Shown: positions 1-11,526 of the stretch, one piece after another
Layout of the letters: the number at the start of each line of letters is the position of its first letter
Numbering within the stretch: position 1 is the stretch's first letter
Origin: Orbilia blumenaviensis
Lineage: Eukaryota; Ascomycota; Orbiliomycetes; Orbiliales; Orbiliaceae
DNA: 64,000 bases
Direction of reading: 5' to 3'
Assembly (NCBI GenBank): GCA_036872755.1
Contig: JAVHNS010000003.1
Location: 2,418,001 to 2,482,000 of the forward strand
Translations under genes and position numbers: made by a program
Notes under the pieces: generated by a model
What the model saw: only the letters and a program-made list of their open reading frames with translations
What the model was told of the DNA's origin: nothing
The model's database searches: none

Positions 1-2828
1 CAGCTGCAATCGCAAACAATGCAATGTATCCGGAGGGAAGGCCCGGTGTCATGTTTTGGATAATTCCTGAGCCACCGTCCCACCCAGAGGATCCGAATAC
101 ATGCGCCCGGTATAGGGTAGTGCTCCCGGCACGGGACACAACAGCAGCCTTCCGGCGGGGCACCTGAGGAGCCTGCCAGGTTATCAATGAATGCTAGACG
201 ATTTGTAGTTTTTTAAAAAAAGAAACTGCAGTGCATTGGACTTTGGATTCATGTCGCAGTTCAAGAGCTGGCCGGAAGGCTGTCTTATTTTTCGAGATTG
301 AGAGACAGTGTAACGTCAGAGCTGCAGTGCAGAGGCAAGTTGACTAACTAGTACCATGGGAGGTTATACATAACGTTTTTGATCATAACTCGCGGGTTCT
401 TGCGATCAATGCAATTCATCAGGATCACGATCATGATCATGATCATGCATTATGGGTATGATTTTGTACAGTTAATTAAAACTTTGAGTTCCAGTCGTCT
501 CGTCTTGGTTCCGAAGCACCCGAGCGAGGCGGGATAGACTTGCCACCAATTGAATCAACCCCAAGCTGCATATCTACTACCTTGATTGACTCTCCGTTTA
601 TTTCGCCGACATGTAGCATATAGTCTATAGCTACCCTATAGCTACCGACTTACTAAAAGTCAAGGTGTGCATAGTATGTGGCATGCGCATACGGAGAAAT
701 CTATAGCGAGAGGGGGAGGGGTTCGAAGGCCAGGCCATGGGATGACCTCACCAAGCATACGGGCTGCATAGGCAGGGTCCTTCTAGAAGGCTTCCGTCTG
801 AGTCTCAAAGCTCGACCTCCCGTTCGCCGAATATCAGCATGAGTCTGAACAAGGTAAGACTCTGTACTCACACCCCTAGGTAGAATGGGACAGGATTAAG
901 TAAGCCAGTGCTAACTACTGAAGCGGGCATACAATAATGTTTGCCAGTCACTGCACTGCAGCATGCGCATGCAGGCTCCTTGAAGCCATCTCAAACGCCT
1001 CACCGATCCATCGACGCCCATTGACCAATTGATGGCATATTTATGATATCATGAGCGAATATGGAAATGTTTCTCAAATCCAAATAACATCTGCACAGTA
1101 TCGGGGGGGAAATAGAAAAATCTCAAGATGTAACGTGTGTACGTAAGAAACAGATCTACGGAAAACGGTCGGGGACGCAGGGAGCTCAATCTCAAATATC
1201 CCTCTTTCATTGACCCATAAGAGCTCAGGATATCGATAGCCAGGACAGGATCAAGCCTGCACGACCAGGTATCTTCACCTTGGGCTGTTATGCACCTGTT
1301 TGTTTCCGGAAGCCCTCATGAGGGGCCACACACAAACTGCTATTCAGGCCTGTCGTACGAGCGGCACGATGTCTTGCACTCGTATGCTTGATGGGGAAGA
1401 TATAAACGGCTGGCGCGGGACCCTGGCAGCTAGGTGAATGGAATTGCGATTGAATCCCGGCTCGAAAGGCACCATGACGACATTTCCGTACGAGATATCC
1501 ACTGAAAAGCTTGATCACGGCGCCAAAATTTTCCAGCAACGGGGAGAGCCGAATAATAGGTAGTTGATGGTACCAATTTAGAATAAGAAGTCTCGATGTC
1601 TAGTTGACGTGCGGTATTTTGAGGGTGGACATTTATGGCCTGGCCCAACGAGACCAGCCTACAGTGGCCTAGACATGAGATAAGGATGGTCGATGAGGAC
1701 CGCCGGAGTACTAGTAACGTACCCTTACCAGTCGCCTTGTTCTTTTTCCACGGGAATGGAAGTGGTCGTTTCTACGCGCTTGTCAGTCCCATGCCTATAG
1801 ACGGACACAAGCTGAGCTCAAGTCCCTGGCTGGGACACTAGGGTGATTATTCATCAATTCGGCCGGTCCAGAAAGGGTTGTTGGTGGTAAGTACTGTGTA
1901 CTTGTGGCCACCGATGCACCATCACCCTACCCCGGCTGAAGATGCAACGGGCCATGGGTTGGCATGTTCTATCGAGTGTTCTCTGGAAAATATCTTCCAG
2001 CCAGTCAGACATTCCTCGGCTCGCTTAAACCTGTTTCCTGGGCTTGATCGTTCCTTTGTTCCTCTGTTCCTTTGTTCTTCTTCAAAGTTTTGAGGGCGAG
2101 CATGCGCACATGCAATGGTGGTGACAATTGGTGGAAGGTTGTGATACACTGATCCCAGTCGGCAAAGGTCCGTCGACACACCCTCTTGCAGAGAAGCTTA
2201 GCTTCTGCTCTCTCTCACACTTGCAGACATATTTTTTTCACGAAAAGAGCTCGGAAACATCCCATAGAGTCATTAATTTTAATTTTTTTTCAGAAAAGCG
2301 CTTTGCGAAAAGTATTTCTTAAGGCTCGAGCCCGATGATCGAGAAGGGGAAAGGAAAACAGGCCAGGTTCAAGAGGCAATGTCGGCGCTCGGAAACGAAA
2401 ATGTTCCGTGTAGACGACTCGGTAAGTAAAGATCCGAACTAACTTTTCAAACCGGACATGCAAACACACCGAAGCCTTTCCCACCTCAGACCACACTATG
2501 CTGCTGACGAATGCCTGTAGGGCGAGGTGCGTCTGATGATTAATGGGCAGCCTGGGCTTCCAGGGCTCGCTTTTAGAGGAAAGTCGGTCCCGTCTGGTTC
2601 ACGTTTCGGTGAGCGAAATAAAAGGGCCTTGCAATTGGGTGCACAGCTAAAACCCTTGATATTCATGGCGGCACTCGGCACACTTGGCTTTGACTCACTG
2701 AAACTTGCCTCAGAAGAGGTCTTTATGGCCAGATCTGGACGTTTTGCATCTGCACATGGCCTGGCGGTTACGTTACGATATGTCGGAGCATGGGAAAGGG
2801 TTCCAGAAATTCAAGGCGAACCGTTATA

Positions 2829-2830
<2 letters not shown>

Positions 2831-2863
<33 letters not shown>
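2831..2863. repeat. Poly-T tract (33 T)
   Basis: An uninterrupted run of about 33 T in otherwise mixed-composition intergenic DNA. No target-site duplication or retroelement body was recognised next to it, so it is called a simple homopolymer. Confidence 0.9.
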
Positions 2864-2867
<4 letters not shown>

Positions 2868-4719
2868 GAGAGTCTGATAAAACTGCTCGTCGACAAGAAA
2901 TCCGCGGATATACAGTCTCACTGCCCGCGGATATACATATGTGAAGAAGACGCTGGTGCGAATAAAACGAGACGCTGAGTATGGAGCCTTGGGTCTGCTT
3001 GACCTGTTTCGTGTTCTTTTGGCGCAGAGGTGGATGAGAATACGAGCCGTTTCAGGAATTGATAAACTCTGGAAAGAACCATTTACCGTCCCCGTCGGCA
3101 TATATAACATTACGACGGGATGGCTGAGTTTAAATTGCACCCCCCTAAGAAATCGCAGAATGCACGGCTGGTGTTATGCTCCAAGCTTTTAAGCCTCGCG
3201 GCGTCGGCCTGTATGATCGTAGATCGATAGCTCTAACGTTATGGGCACGAAACCATCCCATGGCTGAGCCAGACTGCTACACAGTTACTCTTGATTAACG
3301 TGATCTGGTACTCGGGAGACGTGAGAGAATCGTTAATTTTATTATCGGCTGGACCGAGATTGGGAATGAAAACTGGGGCGCTGCTTCGTCGGAAGCGACT
3401 GATGTCAGCGACGGCTGTCGTCTGCTGACAACTTAAAAGTCGAGAGCGATTATATCGGGTCAATTGCGCACACTATTCGACGACATTGTGAACGGTAGAG
3501 CTCCTCTGGCGGGCCCGCATTGTTACGAAAAAAATTGATATCGTCGCAATAGCCTCTCGATATCATTTTCCGCTTTTGTTTTTCCCGAACTTTCGTCTCC
3601 CATGCAGGTTTGTGGCTCGCACGAGCCCTCCGGCTTCGATAACTTACATCAGCATAGCAAAGTTTCTTTTTCCTAATCCCACGCCAACGGGGAGCGGGTT
3701 TCCTGTGCACCCCGATGTTGGAAATGGGTCGGAGTTTACGGCGACTGGGCTGGGAATAAACGGAGAGTAAGCTCCACAGCCTGGACCCATCACTGGTTTC
3801 CACGGCCTGTCGTCGAACCCGCCAAAACTAGCAAAATAAAATCTCCGGCCGACACACCGATTGTCACCGTCGTTCAGATTGAGATCATGTTTATAATATT
3901 TGTTCTCGGCTGACTGGAGAAAAGCGATATGGGCATGTGCCTCGGTGTTTGTTTAAATTTGAAATACCGGTAAAAAGCAGGACAGTGTCAGTGCAGTGCA
4001 ATGGGTAGTTTTAAAAAGGAGCCCCCAGGTATTGATATTTTTGTTCTGTTTCCTTTTATTCAACTTTGTTCGAGCTAAGCTTAAGTCGGGGTGTAGTAAC
4101 CTTTGATGATCGAGATTTAAATTTCCTCAATGAGAGAAGAAAAAAAAAAAAAGGGAATTGGGATCATAGACTTAGAGTCCGGGAATCGTTTGGTAGCAGC
4201 TTAGTTCCCCGGTTCCTTTAAGCAGCTTTCGCCGGGCAGTTTTGCAAGGGGGGGGGGGGAACCGTCAGTCATAATTCGGGAGGACGGAACATGGGGATGC
4301 CATGAATAATAATGATGATGCTGTCGATGATGTATGTATGTGTGTAAGTAGAAGCGACTGAATCGGGCCAAACCAAAAAAAAACCAACAGTTGAATTCGA
4401 AGGTTACTGTACCGTTACAGCGGTAGCGTGGATTATTATTCGTGTGCATGTTGGTTGAGACACTCCAGCCCTGGCTGCATCTGCTTCCCACCCCACACAT
4501 GCACGACGAGAGTTCTAAGCTGGATTGGCGGTAGTAAGGGTAGTAAGCCTTGGGCATGAAGGAGAAGTATGTAATATAACGAAATAACGAAAGGCCTGCA
4601 AGAAGCTTGTGTGATGTCCAGCTTTTAAAAGGGACCTAGTGGCCGGCTTCTCTGATCTATCCGGTGTCCGAAAAGTCTATGCCTCAACCATTCTCCCCTC
4701 ACTATTTTTAATCCTCTTT

Positions 4720-4728
4720 TATATATAT
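4720..4728 (+). promoter_or_regulatory. Candidate TATA element of the zinc-cluster gene
   Basis: TATATATA inside a CT-rich stretch about 310 bases before the start codon. Typical of fungal promoters with long leaders, but not tested. Confidence 0.3.
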
Positions 4729-5037
4729 ACTTTGCCTCCCCCCTTTACGATTGTCGGTTTTCTTCTTCTATTTGTCCGACTCCGTCCCAAGACATTATTC
4801 GGCTTCCTCATTGCAATTGCAGCGCATTGCTATCAACTCTCTTAGGTTGAAACGTAACATCACATTCATCACACCCCCCTCAAACAAACCTGACAAGACA
4901 GAACCACTTCATCGATAACAATCTCCAACAAGAGGATATCTTCGAACATTTATCTTTATACGAAGAAAGGAAAGAAAAAAAAAAAAAAAACTTTATATTA
5001 TTTTATCTTATATTTTAAATATTATAAATACACAACA

Positions 5038-5903
5038 ATGTCGAGTACAAGACAACATTCCCCTGAGTTATCCTCGTCCCGAAAGAGAGTTGGCAAGGCC
5101 TGTGACAGATGTCGCTTGAAGAAGTCGAAGGTAAACTCTCCTCATATAGACTTGTCCTAAGTCTCTTAGGAAAGAAGAAAAATCTTTGTAAACTAACCCA
5201 GATGTTCAGTGTGATGGAGCCCTTCCCTGCCAAAGATGTATTGCAGACGATCAAATTTGTGTGTTCAGTGAACGCAAGAGATCAAAGGATAAGACTTATC
5301 CAAAAGGGTATGTGATATTCACTTTTGTTCATCTTAAGCTTTTGTGACATTCGAAGATTCTAACATGGAATCTTTAGTTACGTGGAGCTTCTAGAAAGTA
5401 GAAATCAAGTCCTTGCGGAAGCTTTGCATAAAGTCTTATACTGCCATCAGCACAACATCGAAACTACGAGCCTTTATCCTCGAGATGGAAAGATAGTTTT
5501 AAATGAGGTCTTAGGAAGACTCGACTCGTTCAAAGGATTACCATCATCGTTTAAGCCCGCAAAATATGTCGACGATGCTTTAGAACATTTTGAAGAAGAA
5601 CATCACATGAGCCCACGTTGTGAACGACAGGCCTCGGAATGTTCTAGTGTTCCCTCGGCACGAACATCTTTAGACCTTTCTACTATCGGAACTGGTTCCC
5701 CAGCGACTCCAGACTTTACCTTCGACGGTCGATACCTCTCTCAGCCTTCAAAACTACCTTATTTCGATCAAACTGGCACCCTTCCCTTGTCAATTTCGCC
5801 ATCTTTGCTCATGCCCGATTTTCAATATTCCCAGGCCGCGATGTCATTCGACACTGCATTCACAATGAGTGATCCTTTGATGATGGATACCGACTGGCTT
5901 TGA
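5038..5903 (+). CDS. Short Zn2Cys6 transcription regulator
   Basis: Three exons (5038-5130, 5210-5307, 5378-5903) give 238 residues. The binuclear zinc cluster lies near residues 22-49: CDRCRLKKSK ends exon 1 and CDGALPCQRCIADDQICVF follows in exon 2, so the intron falls inside the cluster before Cys 4. The six cysteines have the usual spacing. Exon 3 continues with YVELLESRNQVLAEALHKV, a probable dimerisation coiled coil, then a Ser/Pro-rich tail. The large fungal-specific middle homology domain is absent, so this is a small regulator. The order zinc cluster, YVELLE helix, GRL-like motif recalls short developmental regulators such as Neurospora fluffy, but that is memory-based and weak. Targets are unknown. 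It would act in the nucleus. Start chosen at the first in-frame ATG after an A-rich leader. Confidence 0.85.
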
Positions 5904-7277
5904 GCGAAAATATGGACCAAACTAAGCATCTCATCCGACCTTTTCCAATCGGGATATCTCCACTTATTTATATCAACAGCGCCCGTTAGATTTGTTTATT
6001 CTCTTTCAGCTATTTGAGGGCTCTGCAGGTCATGGGGTGTTTTTCTTCTTTCTGATTGTATTTTTCATATTGCGGGCGTTTTCTGGCAAAGAAAATTTGG
6101 GCTACAGCGGCGTTTTCCAGGACTTCGAACTTGTGTGGGTGGTATATGGCCGATTATGCATGCGTATGGTTTTTAATTGCACATGTACTTTTATCAACGT
6201 TAGGAATTGTGGTTTTGGTTTTGTTTTGCCATGTCGCTGACCCGTTCTTTAAAAGAATGGTTGGTTCAACAATGTATTTATCCAACGTCATAAACCTTTC
6301 TACTACTTCTTAATGTAATGGGAAATCCAGAGCAATGCATGGAGCGAGTTGAAGTTATGTTTACGTGCACCTGAGCGAACTTTGGGCAGTCGTTCGTAAG
6401 CTGTAAATACAACGGCATACCGAATAAACTATAAACAGTATTGGTGTCATCTCACTCCGGTACTTGAAACCCAAGCGGGGTTGTATTTCCATCCCTGAAT
6501 ATTACCAGTCGAGTCCAGTATAGCCAGTACCTGCCAGCTGCTATTGTATACGGTATACGGGATACTCCGTAGCATAGGGCAAATGTTTGTTCGTTTTCAC
6601 GCCAAAATCCGAACCAATTCGGCCAACGCTTCGGGCCTTGTCAGCGGCTGGCATGTTCGTATTTCGTACCACCATGACTTCGAAGGCCTGGGACAAGATG
6701 TATCCGAGCAGCACAGCCCGCTACTGCCTACGCGCATACGTATGTCCTTGCGGCCAACGCTTCGGGCACCTGCACTTCTGTGTCCGCAGGCCACAATTGA
6801 AGGGATTCACAACCCAAATATCACAGCCCATACTCAGGATACGGACTCGCCTATAGTTATAGGTGTCCACGTTCGTGCATCATGCGGGCTAGCAACTGGT
6901 GCAATCCCGAGCATGGGTGGCCTTGGTTTCTGATATAGCTATAGATGGATGGCTCTGCGTTACAAGACTTGTGTTGGCTCGTAGCAACATCTAACTCAAT
7001 GTGGTTTTTCCCCTGGTTAACGTTAGTTAACCAACAGATTTACCCGGCCGGAATAATATACCCCTCAATTACCCGTCCGTCGAGACTGTTGTGGGGTATA
7101 AAATACAGAGTAGCAGTTTTGCTGTTGGCTATTGGGAGTTCATACTTCGGGAAAAGAGGAAGAAAAAGGGAAAGAGATAAAACGGACTGCTTCTTGTCTG
7201 TAAATTACTACTTCCTCCTTGTTCATTGAATTAACTATCTGAAACACGTCTATATCACAGTCTGGACAGCCTCAAAG
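5904..7277. other. Intergenic region between regulator and epimerase
   Basis: No gene recognised. It contains a 17-base exact direct repeat (6620-6636 and 6751-6767) and, at its right end, a TATAAAA candidate promoter element for the epimerase. Open frames here are short and overlap in several frames without domain content. Confidence 0.6.
7097..7103 (+). promoter_or_regulatory. TATA box candidate for aldose 1-epimerase
   Basis: TATAAAA about 175 bases before the epimerase start codon, followed by a short purine-rich leader. Position and sequence fit a fungal TATA element. Confidence 0.45.
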
Positions 7278-9783
7278 ATGACGACCGTTAGCGAAACCGC
7301 TTCAAGCGGCCCATTCAAATTCATCTCACAAGGTGCTATTGTGCAGGAGTGGCTGGTCGGCGGGAAGAACATTGTCCTCGGATTCCACGACCCCGCGGAG
7401 TACGCCAAAAGCAATCCCGCATACTTTGGCGCAACCATTGGCAGGTATGGGTGCACACACTCACGCACACTCGCATCCGAACTCCTTTGCAGTTATTATC
7501 ATGCATTCTATAGCTATAGCTATCAAAGATTAAAAAAAAAAAAAAAGTCTTGTCGATAAAATCTTCTAGCTAGCTGGCTAGCGCTGGCTGGACCCAATGG
7601 CTACCGTCTCGATATCTTGTTTGCTTTTACATGACTCAGCAATCGTACTTTCAAGGCCTTGGGTTTATCCAATACCCAATTCTAGATCCGTGTGCTTTGC
7701 AAATTTGTCGAATCACAGCCCGCTGACAAAACATTGGATGGTATCAGAGTCGCGGTAAGGCACCTGATCTCTCCGCAATTAGGAATTTCAGCATGGATTT
7801 TCGGTGATAGGGACTCCTCTCGTCCGACAAAATTCTTGAATCGGCCTAACAGCGGTCACAATCCTGCTTAACTAAGCTTACATGCATGCCCAATTGTGGC
7901 CTGGCTCATTATTAATGTATCTGAAAATCCTGCTCATATACTAACGGCATCCACGAGAATGGTTTTAGAATCGTCTAGCAAATGGGCAGATTAAGGATAT
8001 TCCTAATGAGGGGGATGTGCATCCTCTCCCTGTCAATAATGGCCCGAACACTCTCCACGGTGGAATCATTGGGTATGTACATGTACTTTGGTTGTATTAG
8101 TCATCTTCAAATACCTCCCGTGCGCGGCCAAGCCGTCGGCTCTAGCATCGAGCGGCCTAGGTTCGTTGGTATTACTGTTGGAGATACCGATTAGATACCC
8201 GGGTTCATAACGTTTATACCCTTCGATGTTTCGAATATCGAGCCTCCATGCATGGGAATGATGCACAAGCTCGCTTTTGTTGCATTTATAGGCCCACAAC
8301 GCATACTTCCTTTCGCATATATTTTATGCAGAGTCAGCAGTCCCACCAGATTTAGGTAGAGCTTACTAACGGGCGATTACTACACCCCCCTGTTCAGATG
8401 GGATAAAAAGTACTGGACCGGACCTGTTAAAAGGACTGCAGATGGATCTGAGACTCTTGTCTATTCTTACAAGAGCCCACATCTCGATGAACAATTCCCG
8501 GGGTCCTTAAACGTTACAGTTCATTACACCATTAAAAACGAGGTCAAAGATGGGGCCGATGTTTCTATCCTGGAAATCGAATACGAAGCCGAGATCGCAG
8601 CAGACAGCCCTGAAAACTGGGCCGTCCTCTCATTGACAAATCATAGGTAAGTTCTAGCTAGTATCACTTCATACTATGCGATATTCATTAATTCTGGCAC
8701 ACCGGTAAATTGTATCATGAAATGCAAGGGCCAATCAATCATTAGTTTGCTGAGTGAATGCTGACATAAACGGGCTGATCAGTTACTTCAACATTGGCGA
8801 TAATAGTTCCATTGAGGGCACCCAGGTATGTCACGTACTAGCTTAGCTTACCGGTACTTTGATTGATTCTATCCCTTGTCATTATAGCTTGCTGATGCCA
8901 TTGATTCGTATTCCTTTCTTGAATCCGACTCGACCGAAAAAAAATAGGTGACCATTCCAGACAACACCAATATAGAAACCAATGAAGTCGACATCCCAAC
9001 TGGGAACTTTAAACGGTTTCCAGGTATCGAGTCCGGAGTACCATTTGAACTTGGACCTGAGGAGCCCGATATTGACCATGGCTTCGCGCTGACAACGGAT
9101 GTGGCGAGCGTCCCAATTGACACGCGAAGTAAGCCTCCGTTTACTCTCCATCTTGGCTCCTTACAAAAAAAAAGTCGCCATCTGCGAATATAACTATGGA
9201 ACTAACGTGCAGCACTGGTGCTGAGGTAATTAGGCTCTGAGGAAAAAACGTGCATCAAATTGTATCACCCATCTACCGGCATTAATTTGGTCGTATCAAG
9301 TACCGAGCCAGCCTTTCAGTTGTAAGTACCACCCTAGTACTGTTTTGCTAATTGCTGACCTCCCCATGCACCGCACACGCGTATGTCCGAATCCCGTGTC
9401 CGGATTACGCCCTCGGACCTGGAGATAAAGGGAGATAGCAAGGATGGCTTACTCTGGTGATGTGTTGGAGCCCCGGATGAAGCAAAAATAAAAAATAATA
9501 GAGCCTCCCTTATTTTCTGCCTAGTCATGTTTTCTGTCCCTCTTATACTGGTATGATTACACATCACTAATACTGCGGAATAACCGATAGTTATACTGGG
9601 AAGTACATTGAAACCGAAGCAAGGGCCGACGGCACCCCCGCGTACAGCAAGCGAGCTGGGTTTTGTGTTGAACCAGCCAGGTACACCAACGCTGCAAATG
9701 TAGCGGAGTGGAAGCACATGGTACTGCTGCGGAAAGGAGAGGTGTATGGCAGCAAGACTACGTGGAAGGCGTGGAAGAGCTGA
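7278..9783 (+). CDS. Aldose 1-epimerase (galactose mutarotase)
   Basis: Eight exons (7278-7444, 7748-7754, 7969-8072, 8398-8646, 8783-8825, 8948-9128, 9234-9321, 9591-9783) keep one frame for 343 residues, the usual family length. The enzyme interconverts alpha and beta anomers of aldohexoses such as galactose in the cytosol. Seen in the translation: GATIGRVANRLANGQI near the N-terminus, NNGPNTLHGG with a conserved His, LTNHSYFNI with the second catalytic His, and GFCVEPARYTNA with the catalytic Glu near the C-terminus. Exon 2 is only 7 nt (AGTCGCG) and supplies R-V-A of the conserved GRVANR segment; without it exon 3 is out of frame. There are no GAL-pathway neighbours. Family assignment is secure; the exact physiological sugar is not known. 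Confidence 0.92.
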
Positions 9784-10479
9784 AAATCTTATCTCCCACC
9801 ATGCCCGGGGAGGTAAGGTGCTGGATACATGCTGAGAAGTATCGTGTCTGCCTTGTTGCTCACCCTCCAATCCACTGCTTTCTTGCTACTTGGATTTCGA
9901 ATTGCGATTCAAATACCGCGGTACCGGGAAGTTGGGTTTTGCCGTTTTGGGATGTAGTCTCCTAAAAAGCTTGTTTCTTTTGTGTGTAGCCATAAAGATC
10001 ACCTTGCATATATCCTTTTGCAGCCTGGGTGCACAAGTGCTAGCTGAATAAAAATCAAACATACTGGTTTCAGTGGAATCCAATTTGAATTCTTATCTTT
10101 GGTTGACCTCGAGCCTGACCTCATGCGTCGTGGAGCGTTTCGGTCCATGAAGTCAGGACATCGCTGGCGTGTGCATGTGCTTTATAGATTATATGAAGTA
10201 CCTACCTACCTAGGTAGATACTTGCCAGCTTACTTGAGTACTTGAGGAACTATGGTTACACCAAAGTTGGGTGTCGGCGGCCGGCCGACGGCACTGACGT
10301 CATGGATTCCCGTCCCGTTCGTCCGCTTAGGCGCTTAGATAGCCGACCCCGCCTCCTACCCCGCCCCCTCACCACCCACATACGTTTTCTTCACTTGGGA
10401 CCGAAACTTCGAATTCATTCTGTTTTTGGCATCGGAAAGTTTGGAATTGCCTATCTCGATATCTCTACGTCGGAAAACA
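9784..10479. other. Intergenic region
   Basis: No gene seen. It holds a short palindromic ACCT/AGGT patch near 10198-10220 and CT/GC-rich sequence just before the HIT gene that probably forms its promoter and leader. Confidence 0.6.
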
Positions 10480-11236
10480 ATGGCTGCGTGTATTTTCTGC
10501 AGGATCATCAAGGGTGAGTATGGTCGTGGGGGTGCTAAGGCGGGATGATTGAATTGGGACGTGTGCGGCGTCGAAGTTGGGAGTCGATAAGGTGCAGAGA
10601 GTATATGAGGATGACTATACAAGAGGGCTAAGGGACTCATGCTAAACACCCTGGATACCCGATAGGGGAGATTCCCTCGTTCAAGCTGTACGACTCTCCA
10701 AAGGTCTACGCGTTCCTCGACATCCAACCACTAAGCAAGGGGCATGCTGTGAGTGCTATCTTTTATTTGTTTGTTTTAACGGTGGGTGTGAATGGATTAT
10801 TGACGTTTCATTCTGTGGGGGGTAAATAGCTCGTCATCCCCAAGACACATGGGGAAAAGTTGATCGATGTCCCTGATGATGAATTAGCAGAGATGTTACC
10901 AGTTGCAAAGAAGCTAGCTCTGGCAGTCGGCGTTAAGGATTTCAATATTCTTCAGAACAACGGGAGGATCGCTCGTAAGTTTTTATATTCTCCTGGAGTA
11001 GATGAGATAAGTACTAACCCTAGCCTGCCCCCCATAGACCAAGTCGTCGATCATGTGCATGTCCATATGGTAATAATTTAGCCCTCCCCCCTTGCTGTAA
11101 AGTTCCTGAACTAACGTCCTATGCGAAGATCCCCAAACCCAATGAGACCGAAGGATTGGGAGTCGGATGGCCAGCTAAACAAGCGGACATGGATGAATTG
11201 AAGGCTTACTATGAAGAGCTCAAGTCAAAGATGTAG
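10480..11236 (+). CDS. HNT1: HIT-family nucleotide hydrolase (Hnt1-like)
   Basis: Five exons (10480-10513, 10666-10748, 10830-10974, 11038-11069, 11129-11236) give 133 residues, typical for the Hint branch of the histidine triad family. These enzymes hydrolyse adenosine phosphoramidates and related AMP-lysine substrates. The N-terminus reads MAACIFCRIIKGEIPSF, the usual Hint opening, and the active-site triad appears as DHVHVHM near residue 98, matching His-x-His-x-His. The middle contains FLDIQPLSKGHALVIPKTH, the conserved nucleotide-binding strand. A longer ATG-initiated frame upstream lies in another frame and is not part of this protein. The 3' end faces SLD2 with 290 bases between stops. 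Confidence 0.92.
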
Positions 11237-11526
11237 ATGAAAAATATTACCAATTGTTACAGAGATACAGAGATACAGGTGTTCATTAGAATAATTATTA
11301 GTTTTAACAGGACGCATGATGTTCGTCAACGTAAACTATTGTGTTAAATAGCCATGAGAATCGTATGCTCTATCATATACTCGTTCAACCCAACGCCGCG
11401 CTAAATTGCTCTCAACGTATTCAAAACCCCTAAAAGGCGGGGATATCACGGGTGGACAATAACCACCGATGTCAACTGCCCCTTCGAGCAGAAATTATCC
11501 TATGGTACCAAGGCGACCAGAGATAT

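Larger units (their letters stand above)
1..5037. other. Gene-free upstream region
   Basis: About 5 kb with only short unrelated open frames (up to about 118 codons) on both strands, none with a recognisable domain or a convincing splice-joined continuation. It holds a T33 tract, a short GATCAT repeat near 429-446 and scattered CT-rich sequence. The last few hundred bases (from about 4620) look like promoter and leader of the zinc-cluster gene: CT-rich, a TATATATA at 4720-4728, then an A-rich leader. I see no transposon or tRNA. Long non-coding upstream regions are common in front of fungal regulator genes. Confidence 0.6.

Noticed and set aside
2831..2863. Poly-T tract as the tail of a retroposon
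   Set aside because: No retroelement body or flanking target duplication was recognised; other homopolymers of similar size occur throughout the window.
9334..9870. 178-codon minus-strand open frame
   Set aside because: It is antisense to the last exon and intron of the epimerase, whose sense frame is well supported.
10242..10517. Longer ATG-initiated frame overlapping the HIT gene start
   Set aside because: It reads a different frame from the HIT domain; the HIT N-terminus MAACIFCRII starts at 10480.
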